From positions 62,001 to 126,000 of the forward strand of contig JAWLBM010000009.1 in NCBI GenBank assembly GCA_041687675.1: 64,000 bases of DNA, in the 5' to 3' direction. A program made the position numbers and the translations under genes. The stretch is from JAWLBM01 sp041687675 (lineage in GTDB: Bacteria; Pseudomonadota; Alphaproteobacteria; Rhizobiales; Pleomorphomonadaceae). Below, piece by piece: positions 33,385 to 43,275 of this stretch (its first letter is position 1; every line of letters starts with the position of its first letter). The notes beneath the pieces were generated by a model. The model had not been told where the DNA came from, made no database searches, and saw only the letters and a program-made list of their open reading frames with translations.

Positions 33385-34470
33385 TCAGCCCGAGAGCGGC
33401 CGCTCGTCGAGGGCGACTGTCTTCACGAGGGCATGGACCCCGGCGCCCGGGGCGAGGCCGAGGTCGTCGACGGCCTTGCGGGTCACCACCGCGGCGAGGC
33501 CGTCGCCACCGGCGAGGACGACCTCGACGATCGCGAGCGGGCCGTCGCCGGACGCGATCGACGACACCGTGCCCGAGAGCACCGTCCGGATCGTCAGGCC
33601 CTCGGGAGGGCGGCGGGAGAGCGCGACGTCGGTGCCGCGGATCACCACCCGGAGCCGCCGGCCCGGCGGCCCGACCCGTCCGGTCAGCCAGACGGTGCCG
33701 GCCGGATGGGCGACGGGCGTCAGCAGGTAGGCCTCGTCCGCCGGGCCGGCGGCCCCCTCCAGCACGCTCGCCACCTCGAAGCGGCCGCCGGCGCCGGTGG
33801 CGGCGCCGTGCAGCACCACGTTGGGCGGGCCGGCCGCCGCCACCCGACCCTCGCGCAGCACAACCACCGTGGCGGCGAGGCGGGCGACCTCTTCCACCGC
33901 GTGGCTGACGTAGACGATCGGGATGCCGAAGCCGTCGCGCAGCCGCTCGATCAGCGGCAGCACCTCCGCCTTGCGCGCCCCGTCGAGGGACGCCAGCGGC
34001 TCGTCCATCAGCAGCAACCGCGGCGAGGCGAGGAGGGCCCGGCCGAAGGCGACGCGCTGCCGCTCGCCGCCCGACAGCGTCGCCGGCCGGCGGCCGAGGA
34101 GGTGGCCGATGCCGAGGGCGTCGACCACCGGTGAAAGGTCGATCCGCCGCTCGGCCCGCGGCGCAAAGGCGCGGCCGTAGAGGAGGTTCTGCCGGACGGT
34201 GAGGTGCGGGAACAGTTGCGCATCCTGGAAGACGAGGCCGATCCGCCGCCGGTGCGGCGGGACGAACAGGCCGGCGCCGGTGTCGACGAGGTCGCGGCCG
34301 TCGACGCGGACGCGCCCGCGGTCCGGGCGCCGCAGCCCGGCGATCAGGTGGATCAGCGTCGTCTTGCCGGAGCCGGAGGGGCCGAACAGGGCGGTGATCC
34401 CGGCGCCGCCGGTGAAGGCGGCCTCGACGGTGAAGGCGCCCTGGGCGAGGCTGACGTCGACCTCGATCAT
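33385..34470 (-). CDS. modC: Molybdate ABC transporter ATP-binding protein
   Basis: ATPase of the molybdate importer, 361 residues. Walker A GPSGSGKTTLIHLIAG near residue 28, Q-loop FQDAQLFPHLTV, signature LSGGERQRVAFGRALL near 131 and Walker B LLLMDEPLASLD near 153. A C-terminal molybdate-binding TOBE region follows after about residue 290 (RVVIRGTDVALSRRPPEGL). The ATG overlaps the modB stop (ATGA). Confidence 0.94.
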   Translation of the reverse strand: MIEVDVSLAQGAFTVEAAFTGGAGITALFGPSGSGKTTLIHLIAGLRRPDRGRVRVDGRDLVDTGAGLFVPPHRRRIGLVFQDAQLFPHLTVRQNLLYGRAFAPRAERRIDLSPVVDALGIGHLLGRRPATLSGGERQRVAFGRALLASPRLLLMDEPLASLDGARKAEVLPLIERLRDGFGIPIVYVSHAVEEVARLAATVVVLREGRVAAAGPPNVVLHGAATGAGGRFEVASVLEGAAGPADEAYLLTPVAHPAGTVWLTGRVGPPGRRLRVVIRGTDVALSRRPPEGLTIRTVLSGTVSSIASGDGPLAIVEVVLAGGDGLAAVVTRKAVDDLGLAPGAGVHALVKTVALDERPLSG

Positions 34471-35156
34471 CCGGCCACCACCCGCCCGGCCCGGCGCTGC
34501 AGGAGTTCGGAGGCGACCAGCGCGGCGAGCGCGATCGCCGTCGCCACCGCCGCGAGCGCCAGCGCCTCGGCGTCGCCGCCGGGAGTCTGGGTGAGGGTGT
34601 AGATCGCCGCCGCGATGGTGCGCGTCTCGCCGGGGATGTTGGAGACGAAGGTGATGGTGGCGCCGAACTCGCCGAGCGCCTTGGCGAAGGCGAGCACCGC
34701 CCCGGTGAGGATGCCGGGAACCGCGAGCGGCAGCGTCACGGTGAAGAACACCGCCGCCGGGCCGGCTCCCAGCGAGCCGGCCGCGGTCTCGAGCCGCCGG
34801 TCCACCGCCTCGATGGACAGGCGGATCGCCCGGACCATCAGCGGAAAGCCCATCACCGCCGCGGCGAGCGCGGCGCCGGTCCAGCGGAAGGAGAGGACGA
34901 TGCCGAAGGTCTCCTCGAGGAAGGAGCCGATCGGGCCGCGCCGGCCGAACAGCAGCAGCAGCACGTAGCCGGTGACCACCGGCGGCATCACCAGCGGCAG
35001 GTGCACCAGCCCGTCGACCAGTGTCCGCCCCGGGAAGCGGGCGCGGGCGAGCAGCAGCGCCACCGCGATGCCGAAGGGCAGGCTCGCGAGGGTGGCGACG
35101 CTGGCGATCCGCATCGACAGCCAGATCGCGGTCCACGCCTCGTCCGACAGCTCCAT
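34467..35156 (-). CDS. modB: Molybdate ABC transporter permease
   Basis: Membrane channel of the molybdate importer, 229 residues with about five helices. It begins WTAIWLSMRIASVATLASLPFGIAVA and holds the EAA-type loop ETAAGSLGAGPAAVFFTVTLPLAVPGILTG near residues 127-156. ATG 35156 is used; a GTG 15 bases upstream is possible. The periplasmic binding protein gene modA is not adjacent. Confidence 0.93.
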   Translation of the reverse strand: MELSDEAWTAIWLSMRIASVATLASLPFGIAVALLLARARFPGRTLVDGLVHLPLVMPPVVTGYVLLLLFGRRGPIGSFLEETFGIVLSFRWTGAALAAAVMGFPLMVRAIRLSIEAVDRRLETAAGSLGAGPAAVFFTVTLPLAVPGILTGAVLAFAKALGEFGATITFVSNIPGETRTIAAAIYTLTQTPGGDAEALALAAVATAIALAALVASELLQRRAGRVVAG

Positions 35157-35239
35157 CTCGTCGCCCCGCACACCCGCCGCGCCAGACGCCGGCGCGGTAC
35201 TCTAGAGCCTGCCGCCTCGGCTGGCCAAGCCGTCCCGGC

Positions 35240-36016
35240 TCAGCCCACCGCCGGCCGGGTGGTGATCTCGTCGAGCTTCTCGAAGAAGGCGCGGATCCGG
35301 CGGGCGTTCTCGCCGAGGTCGTGGGCCGGGAAGCGCGAGGCGCTGCGCACGTCGACGCGCGAGCCGGCGCCGGAGGGGAGGATGCGGATCACCACGTCGT
35401 CCGGCAGGCCGAGGAACAGGGCCCGAGCCTCCGCCTCGAGGACGCCCGCGTCGCTCTCCCGCGCCGGCGCGGTCTCGGCGGTGATGGTCCAGCCGAGCTC
35501 GACGATGGCGAGGTGCGCGGCGGCGTGGGCCTCGACCGTGGAGAGCGGCACCCGGCGGGGAATCACCTCGGGAAAGGCCTCGGCGATCAGCCGCGAGGCC
35601 TCCGATGCGCCGGCGGAGAGGCCGATGAGCGGCTCGGGCACCGGCGGGCGGGCGCGGAAGCGCGGCGGGTCGGCGGTGTCGGTGGAGACGTCGTAGACCG
35701 GCGGGTAGAGCAGCATGCCGGCGGCGGCGCCGGCGAAGGGGGTGAGGGTCAGGAGCACAAGGAAGAGGGTGAACACCGCCCTGGCGCCGCCCGGGGCCCC
35801 GTCCCGCCAGACGTCGCTGAGCGCCACCGCCAGCGCCGACAGGCCGATCACGGCGGCGAGGAGGACCGCAAGCAGGGTGGCGAAGAGGGTCGGGGTGTCG
35901 ATCAGGTCGAAGCGCCGCGCCAGCACGGCCTCCGCCATCGCCACCAGCGCGAAGGCCGCCGACCAGCGCGCGATGCCGATGCCCCGGGCGGGGCGGGGCG
36001 GCAGCGGCTTCAGCAC
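35240..36016 (-). CDS. DUF1499 domain-containing membrane protein
   Basis: A 258-residue protein with three N-terminal helices (about residues 18-35, 45-66 and 80-103), followed by a soluble DUF1499 domain (VEAHAAAHLAIVELGWTITAE through VDVRSASRFPAHDLGENARRIR). The second half matches DUF1499 proteins seen in alphaproteobacteria; the function is unknown. It is upstream of modB on the same strand with an 83-base gap. Confidence 0.8.
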   Translation of the reverse strand: MLKPLPPRPARGIGIARWSAAFALVAMAEAVLARRFDLIDTPTLFATLLAVLLAAVIGLSALAVALSDVWRDGAPGGARAVFTLFLVLLTLTPFAGAAAGMLLYPPVYDVSTDTADPPRFRARPPVPEPLIGLSAGASEASRLIAEAFPEVIPRRVPLSTVEAHAAAHLAIVELGWTITAETAPARESDAGVLEAEARALFLGLPDDVVIRILPSGAGSRVDVRSASRFPAHDLGENARRIRAFFEKLDEITTRPAVG

Positions 36017-36058
36017 GCGCCGGCCCTCCCGGCGATCCTCGCGACCCGCCCGGCCATC

Positions 36059-37075
36059 TCAGCCGAACTCCGGACCGCGCGGGGAGTAGGGCTTCATTTC
36101 GCGCCAGCGCTCCATCAGCTTCTCGAGCCCGCCATCCGGCGACTCGGGGAGCACCACCCGCGGCGTCACGTAGAGGTCGCCGCGCGCGCCCTGCCGGTCG
36201 ACGAGGCCCTTGCCGCGCAGGCGCAGCGCCCGGTTGCCGCTGATGCCGGCCGGGATCGTCATTTCCACCGGACCCTCCAGCGTCGGCACCCGCACCTTGG
36301 CGCCGAGCACCGCCTCGTCGAGCGAGACCGGCAGGTCGAGGCGCAGGTTCGCGCCCTCGGGGCGGAACAGCGGATGCGGCTCGGGCACCAGGATGACGAT
36401 CGCGTCGCCCGGCGGCACGCCCTCGCCGCCCTGGCCGCGCAGGCGCATCTGCTGGCCGGGCTCGAAGCCCGGCGGGATCTTCACGTCCAGCGCCTTGCCG
36501 GAGGGCAGGTTCACGCGGACCTTTCCGGAGCCGACGATGTCCTCGAGCTTCACCCGCGCGGTGACGATCACGTCGGCGCCCTTGAGGCCCGGCGCCGCGC
36601 CCGCGCCCATGCCCGGCCCGCGGCCGGCCGTGCCCGCGCCGGGCCCGCCGGGACCGGCGGGACCGAAGCCGAAGTCGGACGTCGAGGCGCGCCGGCGGCT
36701 CTTCGCGCCGAAGGTGCCGAAGGCGTCGCCGAAGATGTCGTTGAGGATGTCCTCCGCGGCGCGGTTGTCGGCCGAGGAGTAGCCGGAGAAGCCTCCCGCG
36801 CGCCTGGCGCCGCCCTCGCCGGCGGTGAAGCCCTCGAAGCCGGTGAAGCGCGGCTTGCCGTCGGCGCCGATCTCGCCGCGATCAAACTTGGCGCGCTTCT
36901 CCTTGTCCCCGACGATCTCGTAGGCGGCGTTGATCTCGGCGAACTTCTCCTTCGCCTTCGGATCGTTCGGGTGGGCGTCCGGGTGGTAGAGCTTCGCCTG
37001 CCGGCGGAAAGCCTTCTTGATGTCGGCGTCCGAGGCGGTCTTGTCGAGGCCGAGGACGACGTAAGGGTCGCGCAT
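36059..37075 (-). CDS. J-domain chaperone of the DnaJ/CbpA type
   Basis: A 338-residue co-chaperone for DnaK. The J domain spans residues 1-65 with the HPD motif in YHPDAHPND near 31. A glycine-rich linker runs from about 75 to 165, and two CTD substrate-binding domains follow (VRVNLPSGKALDVKIPPG and VRVPTLEGPVEMTIPAG). The zinc-binding CxxCxGxG repeats of DnaJ are absent, which makes it CbpA-like (class B). It is divergent from pdxH. Confidence 0.92.
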   Translation of the reverse strand: MRDPYVVLGLDKTASDADIKKAFRRQAKLYHPDAHPNDPKAKEKFAEINAAYEIVGDKEKRAKFDRGEIGADGKPRFTGFEGFTAGEGGARRAGGFSGYSSADNRAAEDILNDIFGDAFGTFGAKSRRRASTSDFGFGPAGPGGPGAGTAGRGPGMGAGAAPGLKGADVIVTARVKLEDIVGSGKVRVNLPSGKALDVKIPPGFEPGQQMRLRGQGGEGVPPGDAIVILVPEPHPLFRPEGANLRLDLPVSLDEAVLGAKVRVPTLEGPVEMTIPAGISGNRALRLRGKGLVDRQGARGDLYVTPRVVLPESPDGGLEKLMERWREMKPYSPRGPEFG

Positions 37076-37286
37076 GATGGGTCGGTCCCTCAGGGAAACG
37101 GATGGGCGGCCCCCGCCGGGCCGCTGATGCTCGCCTTGGATGTGGTGACGGAATGACCATGCGTAAAGATGCGCCACCGGCGGCGGTGCCGCCGCGGGCG
37201 ATTTGCGCATGGTTCCCGTTTCCACCGCCGCCTTCCTGCCTATATCCTCGCCCGCGAGCCAACGCGCAAGGATTTCGACCTCCGTC

Positions 37287-37898
37287 ATGACCGCAGACAC
37301 CGCTTCCGCCGACTTCACGCTCGCCGACGAACCCTTCGACCTCTTCGCCGCCTGGCTGCGCGACGCGGAGGCGAAGGAGCCGAACGACCCGAACGCCATG
37401 GCGCTGGCGACCGTCGACGAGACCGGCATGCCCAATGTCCGGATGGTGCTGCTGAAGGGCTTCGACCGCGACGGATTCGTGTTCTACACGAACTGCGAGA
37501 GCCGCAAGGGCCGCGAGTTGCTCACCGCCGGCAAGGCCGCGCTCGGCTTCCACTGGAAGAGCCTGCGCCGGCAGGTCCGGATCCGCGGCACCGTCGCCGC
37601 CGTGTCCGACGCCGAGGCCGACGCCTATTTCGCCTCGCGCCCGCGCGGCAGCCGGATCGGCGCCTGGGCCTCCCGGCAGTCGCGCCCGCTGGAGAGCCGC
37701 TTCGCCCTCGAGAAGGCGGTCGCGGAGTACACCGCCCGATTCGCCATCGGCGAGATCCCCCGGCCGCCCTACTGGTCGGGCTTCCGCCTCACCCCGGTCT
37801 CCATCGAGTTCTGGCAGGACGGCCTCTTCCGCCTGCACGACCGGGTCCATTTCGCCCGCGAGGGGGAAGTCTGGGCGCGGACGAGGCTCTATCCCTGA
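37287..37898 (+). CDS. pdxH: Pyridoxamine 5'-phosphate oxidase
   Basis: FMN enzyme that oxidises pyridoxine or pyridoxamine phosphate to pyridoxal 5'-phosphate. ATG 37287 gives 203 residues, close to the usual length; the open frame before it has no family match. Key regions: MALATVDETGMPNVRMVLLKGFDRDGFVFYTN near residue 30, SRKGRELL, HWKSLRRQVRIRG near 88, and the C-terminal RLHDRVHF and WARTRLYP signature at the end. Confidence 0.95.
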   Translation: MTADTASADFTLADEPFDLFAAWLRDAEAKEPNDPNAMALATVDETGMPNVRMVLLKGFDRDGFVFYTNCESRKGRELLTAGKAALGFHWKSLRRQVRIRGTVAAVSDAEADAYFASRPRGSRIGAWASRQSRPLESRFALEKAVAEYTARFAIGEIPRPPYWSGFRLTPVSIEFWQDGLFRLHDRVHFAREGEVWARTRLYP

Positions 37899-37995
37899 CG
37901 CACCGCCGAACCCCGGCCGCCGGCGGCCCGGCTGCGGGTTGCCTCGGCGCGGCGGGTCGCCTATGCAGGCCCTCGAGCCCCAACGGATGCCGCCC

Positions 37996-38238
37996 ATGAC
38001 CGCGACCGACGTCTCCACCCTCACCTTCGAGCAGGCCCTCAAGGAACTCGAGGGCATCGTCGCCCGGCTCGAGCAGGGCTCGGTGCCGCTCGAGGAATCG
38101 ATCGCCATCTACGAGCGCGGCGACGCGCTGCGCACGCACTGCGACCGGCTGCTCAAGGCCGCGGAGGCCAAGGTGGAGAAGATCCGCCTCGGCGCCGACG
38201 GCGAGCCGCGCGGAACGGAGCCGCTCGACGTGGAGTGA
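37996..38238 (+). CDS. xseB: Exodeoxyribonuclease VII small subunit
   Basis: An 80-residue helical hairpin protein that joins XseA to degrade single-stranded DNA. The family pattern LTFEQALKELEGIVARLEQGSVPLEESIAIYERG runs from residue 8. ATG 37996 is used; an ATG nine bases upstream is equally possible. The large subunit gene is not in the window. Next gene on the strand is clpS after a 112-base gap. Confidence 0.94.
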   Translation: MTATDVSTLTFEQALKELEGIVARLEQGSVPLEESIAIYERGDALRTHCDRLLKAAEAKVEKIRLGADGEPRGTEPLDVE

Positions 38239-38350
38239 GCCACCGCTGCCGCGCCCGCCGGCAGGCATGGAGCGCTCCGGCCCTCGACGACGCGCCGCCC
38301 GCGCACCATAATCGCCCCAGTCCAACCGTCCGGCGAGGAGGGGTCGTTCC

Positions 38351-38656
38351 ATGGCCGAAAGTCCGGTCCGCCCCCGGGCGAAACCGCGCACCAGGACCGA
38401 GCGGCCGAAGCTCTACAAGGTCATCCTGGTCAACGACGACTTCACCCCGCGCGAGTTCGTGGTGCACGTCCTGAAGTCGGAGTTCCGGATGACCGAGGAC
38501 GAGGCGGCGCGGGTGATGATCACCGCCCACACCAAGGGCGCCTGCGTCGTGGCCGTCTTCACCCGCGACGTCGCCGAGACCAAGGCCACCCGCGCGACCG
38601 ACGCGGGGCGGGCGATGGGATTCCCGCTGCTGTTCGTGGCCGAGCCGGAGGAGTAG
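38351..38656 (+). CDS. clpS: ATP-dependent Clp protease adaptor ClpS
   Basis: A 101-residue adaptor that hands N-degron proteins to ClpAP. The family motif LVNDDFTPREFVVHVL near residues 26-41 and the histidine-containing helix ITAHTKGACVVAVFTRDVAETKA are present. A flexible arginine-rich N-terminal tail (residues 1-20) is typical. clpA is not next to it here, and alphaproteobacteria often have two clpS copies, so which copy this is remains open. Confidence 0.93.
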   Translation: MAESPVRPRAKPRTRTERPKLYKVILVNDDFTPREFVVHVLKSEFRMTEDEAARVMITAHTKGACVVAVFTRDVAETKATRATDAGRAMGFPLLFVAEPEE

Positions 38657-38740
38657 TCGGCGCCCTCGCTGGTCGCGGGTTTTCATGTCGATAGAACCCG
38701 GCCAACATGTCGCCCCCTGGAACGGCAACGGAGATGAAGC

Positions 38741-39781
38741 ATGGCGCGTGTCATTCAGGTCGGGCTCGGCCTCTGGGGCCTCAACTGGGCGGAGGAGGTG
38801 TTTCCGCAGGTGCCGGCGGCCGAGCCGGTGGCGCTGGTGGACCCCTCGCCGGAAGCCCTCGAGCGCGCCCAGGCCTCGCTCGGCGTCGCGCCCTCCGCCT
38901 GCTTCGCCTCGCTGAACGACGCGCTGAAGGTGGTCGAGGCCGACCTCGTGATCGCCACGGTGCGCACCCAGGCCCACCACCCTGTGGTGATGGAGGCGCT
39001 GGAGGCCGGTTTCCACGTGCTGGTCGAGAAGCCCTTCGCCTCGACGATCGCCGAGGCGGAGGAGATGGTGGCCGCCGCTGAGGCGGCCGGCCGGGTGCTG
39101 ATGGTCAACCAGAACTACCGCTTCCACCCGGCGCCGATCCATGTGGCTGAACTCGTCGCCCGCCGGGCGCTCGGCCGGGTGAACCTCGTCTCGCTCGACT
39201 TCCGCCGGCACGGCCCGTCGCAAGGCTACCGCTACTGGGACATGCCCCACCCGCTGATCGCCGACATGTCGATCCACCACTTCGACCTGATGCGGATGGT
39301 GCTGGGCTCGGACCCGCGCCGCGTCACCTGCCGGACCTGGAACTTCGGCGGCACCCCCTTCGTCTACGATCCCCTCGGCGTCGCCACCGTGGAGTTCGAG
39401 GACGCGAGCATGGTCAGCTATCGCGGCTCGTGGGTCTCGGGCGGCGAGAACACCGCCTGGGCGGGCGAGTGGGCGATGGACTGCGCGGAGGGCGAGATCC
39501 GCTGGATGTCGCGCGACCACGACCGCGGACTCGTGCTCAACCCGGACAGGGTCACGGTGAAGCGCCTCGGCGAGCCGGCGTCGGCGCCGAAGCTGCCGCC
39601 GCTCGAATTCGTCGACCGGGCCGGATCGCTCGCCGCCATGCTCGAGGCGATCGAGGGCCGCGAGCCGCCGCGCTTCTCGTCGGGCCGCGACAACCTGATG
39701 AGCCTCGCCCTCGTCGAGGCGGCGATCCTCTCCGCCGCCCGCGACGGCGAGTGGGTCGACATCGCCGAGATCTTCGCCTGA
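38741..39781 (+). CDS. Gfo/Idh/MocA family NAD(P)-dependent oxidoreductase
   Basis: A 346-residue sugar or inositol dehydrogenase-family protein. The Rossmann part opens with VIQVGLGLWGLNWAEEVF and the family's EKP motif is at about residue 95 (HVLVEKPFAS). The catalytic-domain histidine pair appears in IADMSIHHFDLMRMVLGSDP near 177. GGAG lies seven bases before the ATG. It begins the carbohydrate region and is followed on the same strand by a MocR-type regulator. Substrate unknown. Confidence 0.88.
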   Translation: MARVIQVGLGLWGLNWAEEVFPQVPAAEPVALVDPSPEALERAQASLGVAPSACFASLNDALKVVEADLVIATVRTQAHHPVVMEALEAGFHVLVEKPFASTIAEAEEMVAAAEAAGRVLMVNQNYRFHPAPIHVAELVARRALGRVNLVSLDFRRHGPSQGYRYWDMPHPLIADMSIHHFDLMRMVLGSDPRRVTCRTWNFGGTPFVYDPLGVATVEFEDASMVSYRGSWVSGGENTAWAGEWAMDCAEGEIRWMSRDHDRGLVLNPDRVTVKRLGEPASAPKLPPLEFVDRAGSLAAMLEAIEGREPPRFSSGRDNLMSLALVEAAILSAARDGEWVDIAEIFA

Positions 39782-39872
39782 CCGCGGCCCGGCGACAGCG
39801 CTGGGGAAATCTGGGACACTCCCGGCACGCATGCCGCGCCGGGCGGGACCTGGCCGTTTGCGGAGACGCCCC

Positions 39873-41363
39873 TTGTCCGACCGCACGCGCCTCTCCCTCG
39901 ACCTCCTCGCCGTCGACCGGTCCTCGCCCGAGCCGATGAACCGGCAGATCTACGGCGCGCTGCGGCGGGAGATCCTCGACGGCCGGCTGCCGTCCGGCAC
40001 GGCGCTGCCGTCCACGCGGGCGCTCGCCGCCGACCTCGGCGTCGGCCGCAACACCGTGATCGCCGCCTACGACCAGCTTCTCGCCGAGGGCTATGTGGAG
40101 GCGCGGACCGGGTCCGGCACCCGCGTCGCGCCGCGGCTGCAGGAGGCGGCGCTCGGCCGCGCCGCGACGCCGGGCGAGGGGGCGAGGGGGCTGTCGCGCC
40201 GCGGCGGGGTGATGACGCTGAAGCCGCAGCCCTCCCGCCACCCGGGGGTGATCAACGTCCACCCGGGCGTGCCCGAGACGGCCACCTTCCCCTGGTCCGT
40301 CTGGACGGCGCTGCTCGCCCGCAACGGCCGCAGCCGCGATCCCGCGGTGCTCAACTACGGCTCCTACGCCGGTCACCCGGGGCTGCGCCGCTCCATCGCC
40401 GGCATCCTCGGCGTCGCCCGCGGCATCGACTGCCGGCCGGAGCAGGTGATCATCGTCACCGGGGCGCAGGCCGCGCTCGACCTCGTCGCCCGGGTGCTGA
40501 TGGACGAGGGCGACGCCGTCTGGATGGAGGAGCCCGGCTACCTCGGCGCTCGCAGCGCCTTCCTCGCCGCCGGCGGCGTGCCCGCCCCGCTGAAGGTGAG
40601 CCGCACCGGCTGGGACCTCTCCGACCCGGACCTGCCGCCGCCGCGCCTCGTCTATGTGACGCCCTCCTGCCAGTGGCCGTTCGGCACGGTGATGCGGATC
40701 GAGGAGCGGCTGCAGCTTCTCGACCTCGCCGACCGCCACCGGGCCTGGATCGTCGAGGACGACTACGACGGCGAGTACCGCTTCCGCGGCCGGCCGGTGC
40801 CGGCGCTCGGCGGCCTCGACCGCGCCGACCGGGTGATCTACATCGGCAGCTTCGGCAAGACGCTGCTGCCGGCTGTGCGGATCGGCTACCTGGTGGTGCC
40901 GATGGACCTCGCCGAGGCCTTCGCCAAGGCGGTCAGCATCACCGGCCAGTTCGCGCCGCTGGTGCTGCAGGCGAGCGTGCGCGACTTCATCGAGGAGGGC
41001 CACTTCGCCCGCCACCTGAGGCGCATGCGCCGACTCTACGCCCGCCGCCAGGAGGAGTTCGTGCGGCTCTGCGCCGGGCACCTCGGCGAATGGATCACCG
41101 TGTCCGAGAACGACAGCGGCATGCAGGTGATGGCGCGCTTCACCCGGCCCTGGGACGATCGCGAGGTCGTGGCGGCGGCGCTGGAGGAGGGGCTCGACAT
41201 CCAGTCGGTGTCGATGAACTGGCACTGCACCGCGCCCGAGCACGGCCTGCTGCTCGGCTTCGCCGCCCATGACGAGCGGCAGGCGCTGCGCATCGTCGCC
41301 GCGCTCCGGGCCACCTTCGAGCGGCTGGACCGCGCCGGCGCGCGGGTCCGGGCGGCCGAGTGA
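39873..41363 (+). CDS. MocR/PdxR-type transcriptional regulator (GntR-aminotransferase fusion)
   Basis: A GntR winged helix-turn-helix (LRREILDGRLPSGTALPSTRALAADLGVGRNTVIAAYDQL) fused to a fold-type I aminotransferase-like domain. The PLP lysine is in IGSFGKTLLPAVRIGY near residue 329 and the aspartate in WIVEDDYDGEYRFRG. A TTG start at 39873 has GGAG seven bases upstream and gives 496 residues; ATG 39831 (510 residues) lacks a clear ribosome site and adds only a basic, unaligned tail. It is convergent with the sugar operon and may regulate the nearby dehydrogenase or that operon. Confidence 0.87.
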   Translation: MSDRTRLSLDLLAVDRSSPEPMNRQIYGALRREILDGRLPSGTALPSTRALAADLGVGRNTVIAAYDQLLAEGYVEARTGSGTRVAPRLQEAALGRAATPGEGARGLSRRGGVMTLKPQPSRHPGVINVHPGVPETATFPWSVWTALLARNGRSRDPAVLNYGSYAGHPGLRRSIAGILGVARGIDCRPEQVIIVTGAQAALDLVARVLMDEGDAVWMEEPGYLGARSAFLAAGGVPAPLKVSRTGWDLSDPDLPPPRLVYVTPSCQWPFGTVMRIEERLQLLDLADRHRAWIVEDDYDGEYRFRGRPVPALGGLDRADRVIYIGSFGKTLLPAVRIGYLVVPMDLAEAFAKAVSITGQFAPLVLQASVRDFIEEGHFARHLRRMRRLYARRQEEFVRLCAGHLGEWITVSENDSGMQVMARFTRPWDDREVVAAALEEGLDIQSVSMNWHCTAPEHGLLLGFAAHDERQALRIVAALRATFERLDRAGARVRAAE

Positions 41364-41375
41364 GGGGGCGGGAGG

Positions 41376-42470
41376 TCAGGCGCCGGCGGCGCGGCGGGCG
41401 ATGGCGACGAGCAGCGCCTGGTCGCGCCTGGCCTCCTCGGCGGTGTTGACCGGCGGCGCCCGCCCGTGCACCGCGTCGGCGAAGCCCTCCAGTTCCAGCT
41501 TGAAGGCCTCGCCGAAGCCGGCGCGGATCTCGCGCTCCTCGCGCTCGTGGTCCCTGGAGCCGACGACCCGGAGCCGGGTGGGAAAGTGGTCGAGGTAGGG
41601 CGAGGGGAACAGGAGCTCGACCATCCCGTCCTCGAACAGGAAGGCGATCCGCTCGGCGTAGTCCGCGACGTCGGGCGTCTCCACGTGGGCCATGCTCCAC
41701 AGCGCCCCGCCGGCGAGGTCGACGGTCGCGTGGCCGCCCTTGCCGCTGGCGAAGACGGTGGCCGAGCGCACATCGCCCACCTCCACGCCTGCCGACTGGA
41801 GGAGCCCGTGGACGAGGTTGACGTCGTGGACCAGCGCCGAGGCGAAGGGGCCGCAGAAGCCCTCGAGCAGCAGCGGGTCCGGCTCGAAGCCGAGCGCGGA
41901 GGCGACCTGCGCCCGCCGCCGCGCGCGCATCTCGGCGACCAGCGCCGAGGGCATGTCGTCAGCCGGGACGAAGGGCTTGTGGGCGACGAAGGGCCATGCG
42001 TCCGGGTCGCGCACCTCGACCGAGACGTAGCGCAGCCGCGCGCCGCGCCCGGCGACGAGGTCGCGCGCCGCCCGGTAGGCCGGGTCGAAGCGCTTCATCG
42101 TGCCCACCTGCAGCACCCGGCGGACGCGGTTGCGGGCGCCGATCAGGGCGTCGATCACCGCCGTGCCGTAGGTGAGCGGCTTCTCGCAGAAGACGTGGAG
42201 CCCCGCGTCGAGGGCCATGGCCACGAGGTTGGCGTGGAAGGGGTCCGGCGCCGCGATCAGCATCGCCTGCGGCTCGAGCGCCAGCAGTTCCGCCGCGTCG
42301 GCGACGGTCGGCACCCGGTAGCGGGCGGCGAGCGCGTGGCGCACCCGCGGCGAGGGATCGCTGATGCCGACGAGGTCGAAGCGGTCGTTGAGAAGGGCGA
42401 GGTTCGGCAGGTGCTCCACCTGGGCGATCAGGCCGGCGCCGGCGACGGCGATGCGGATGCGGGATGTCAT
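41376..42470 (-). CDS. Gfo/Idh/MocA family oxidoreductase
   Basis: A 364-residue dehydrogenase-family protein: N-terminal Rossmann motif IAVAGAGLIAQVEHLPNLALL, EKP motif in HVFCEKPLTYG near residue 95, and a C-terminal alpha/beta domain with LVHDVNLVHGLLQSAG near 214. It is the last gene of the minus-strand sugar operon, 19 bases after the ATPase gene. Probably acts on a sugar, inositol or derivative carried by that importer. Confidence 0.86.
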   Translation of the reverse strand: MTSRIRIAVAGAGLIAQVEHLPNLALLNDRFDLVGISDPSPRVRHALAARYRVPTVADAAELLALEPQAMLIAAPDPFHANLVAMALDAGLHVFCEKPLTYGTAVIDALIGARNRVRRVLQVGTMKRFDPAYRAARDLVAGRGARLRYVSVEVRDPDAWPFVAHKPFVPADDMPSALVAEMRARRRAQVASALGFEPDPLLLEGFCGPFASALVHDVNLVHGLLQSAGVEVGDVRSATVFASGKGGHATVDLAGGALWSMAHVETPDVADYAERIAFLFEDGMVELLFPSPYLDHFPTRLRVVGSRDHEREEREIRAGFGEAFKLELEGFADAVHGRAPPVNTAEEARRDQALLVAIARRAAGA

Positions 42471-42489
42471 GCGGGATGCGGGGCCATGC

Positions 42490-43271
<782 letters not shown>

Positions 43272-43275
<4 letters not shown>

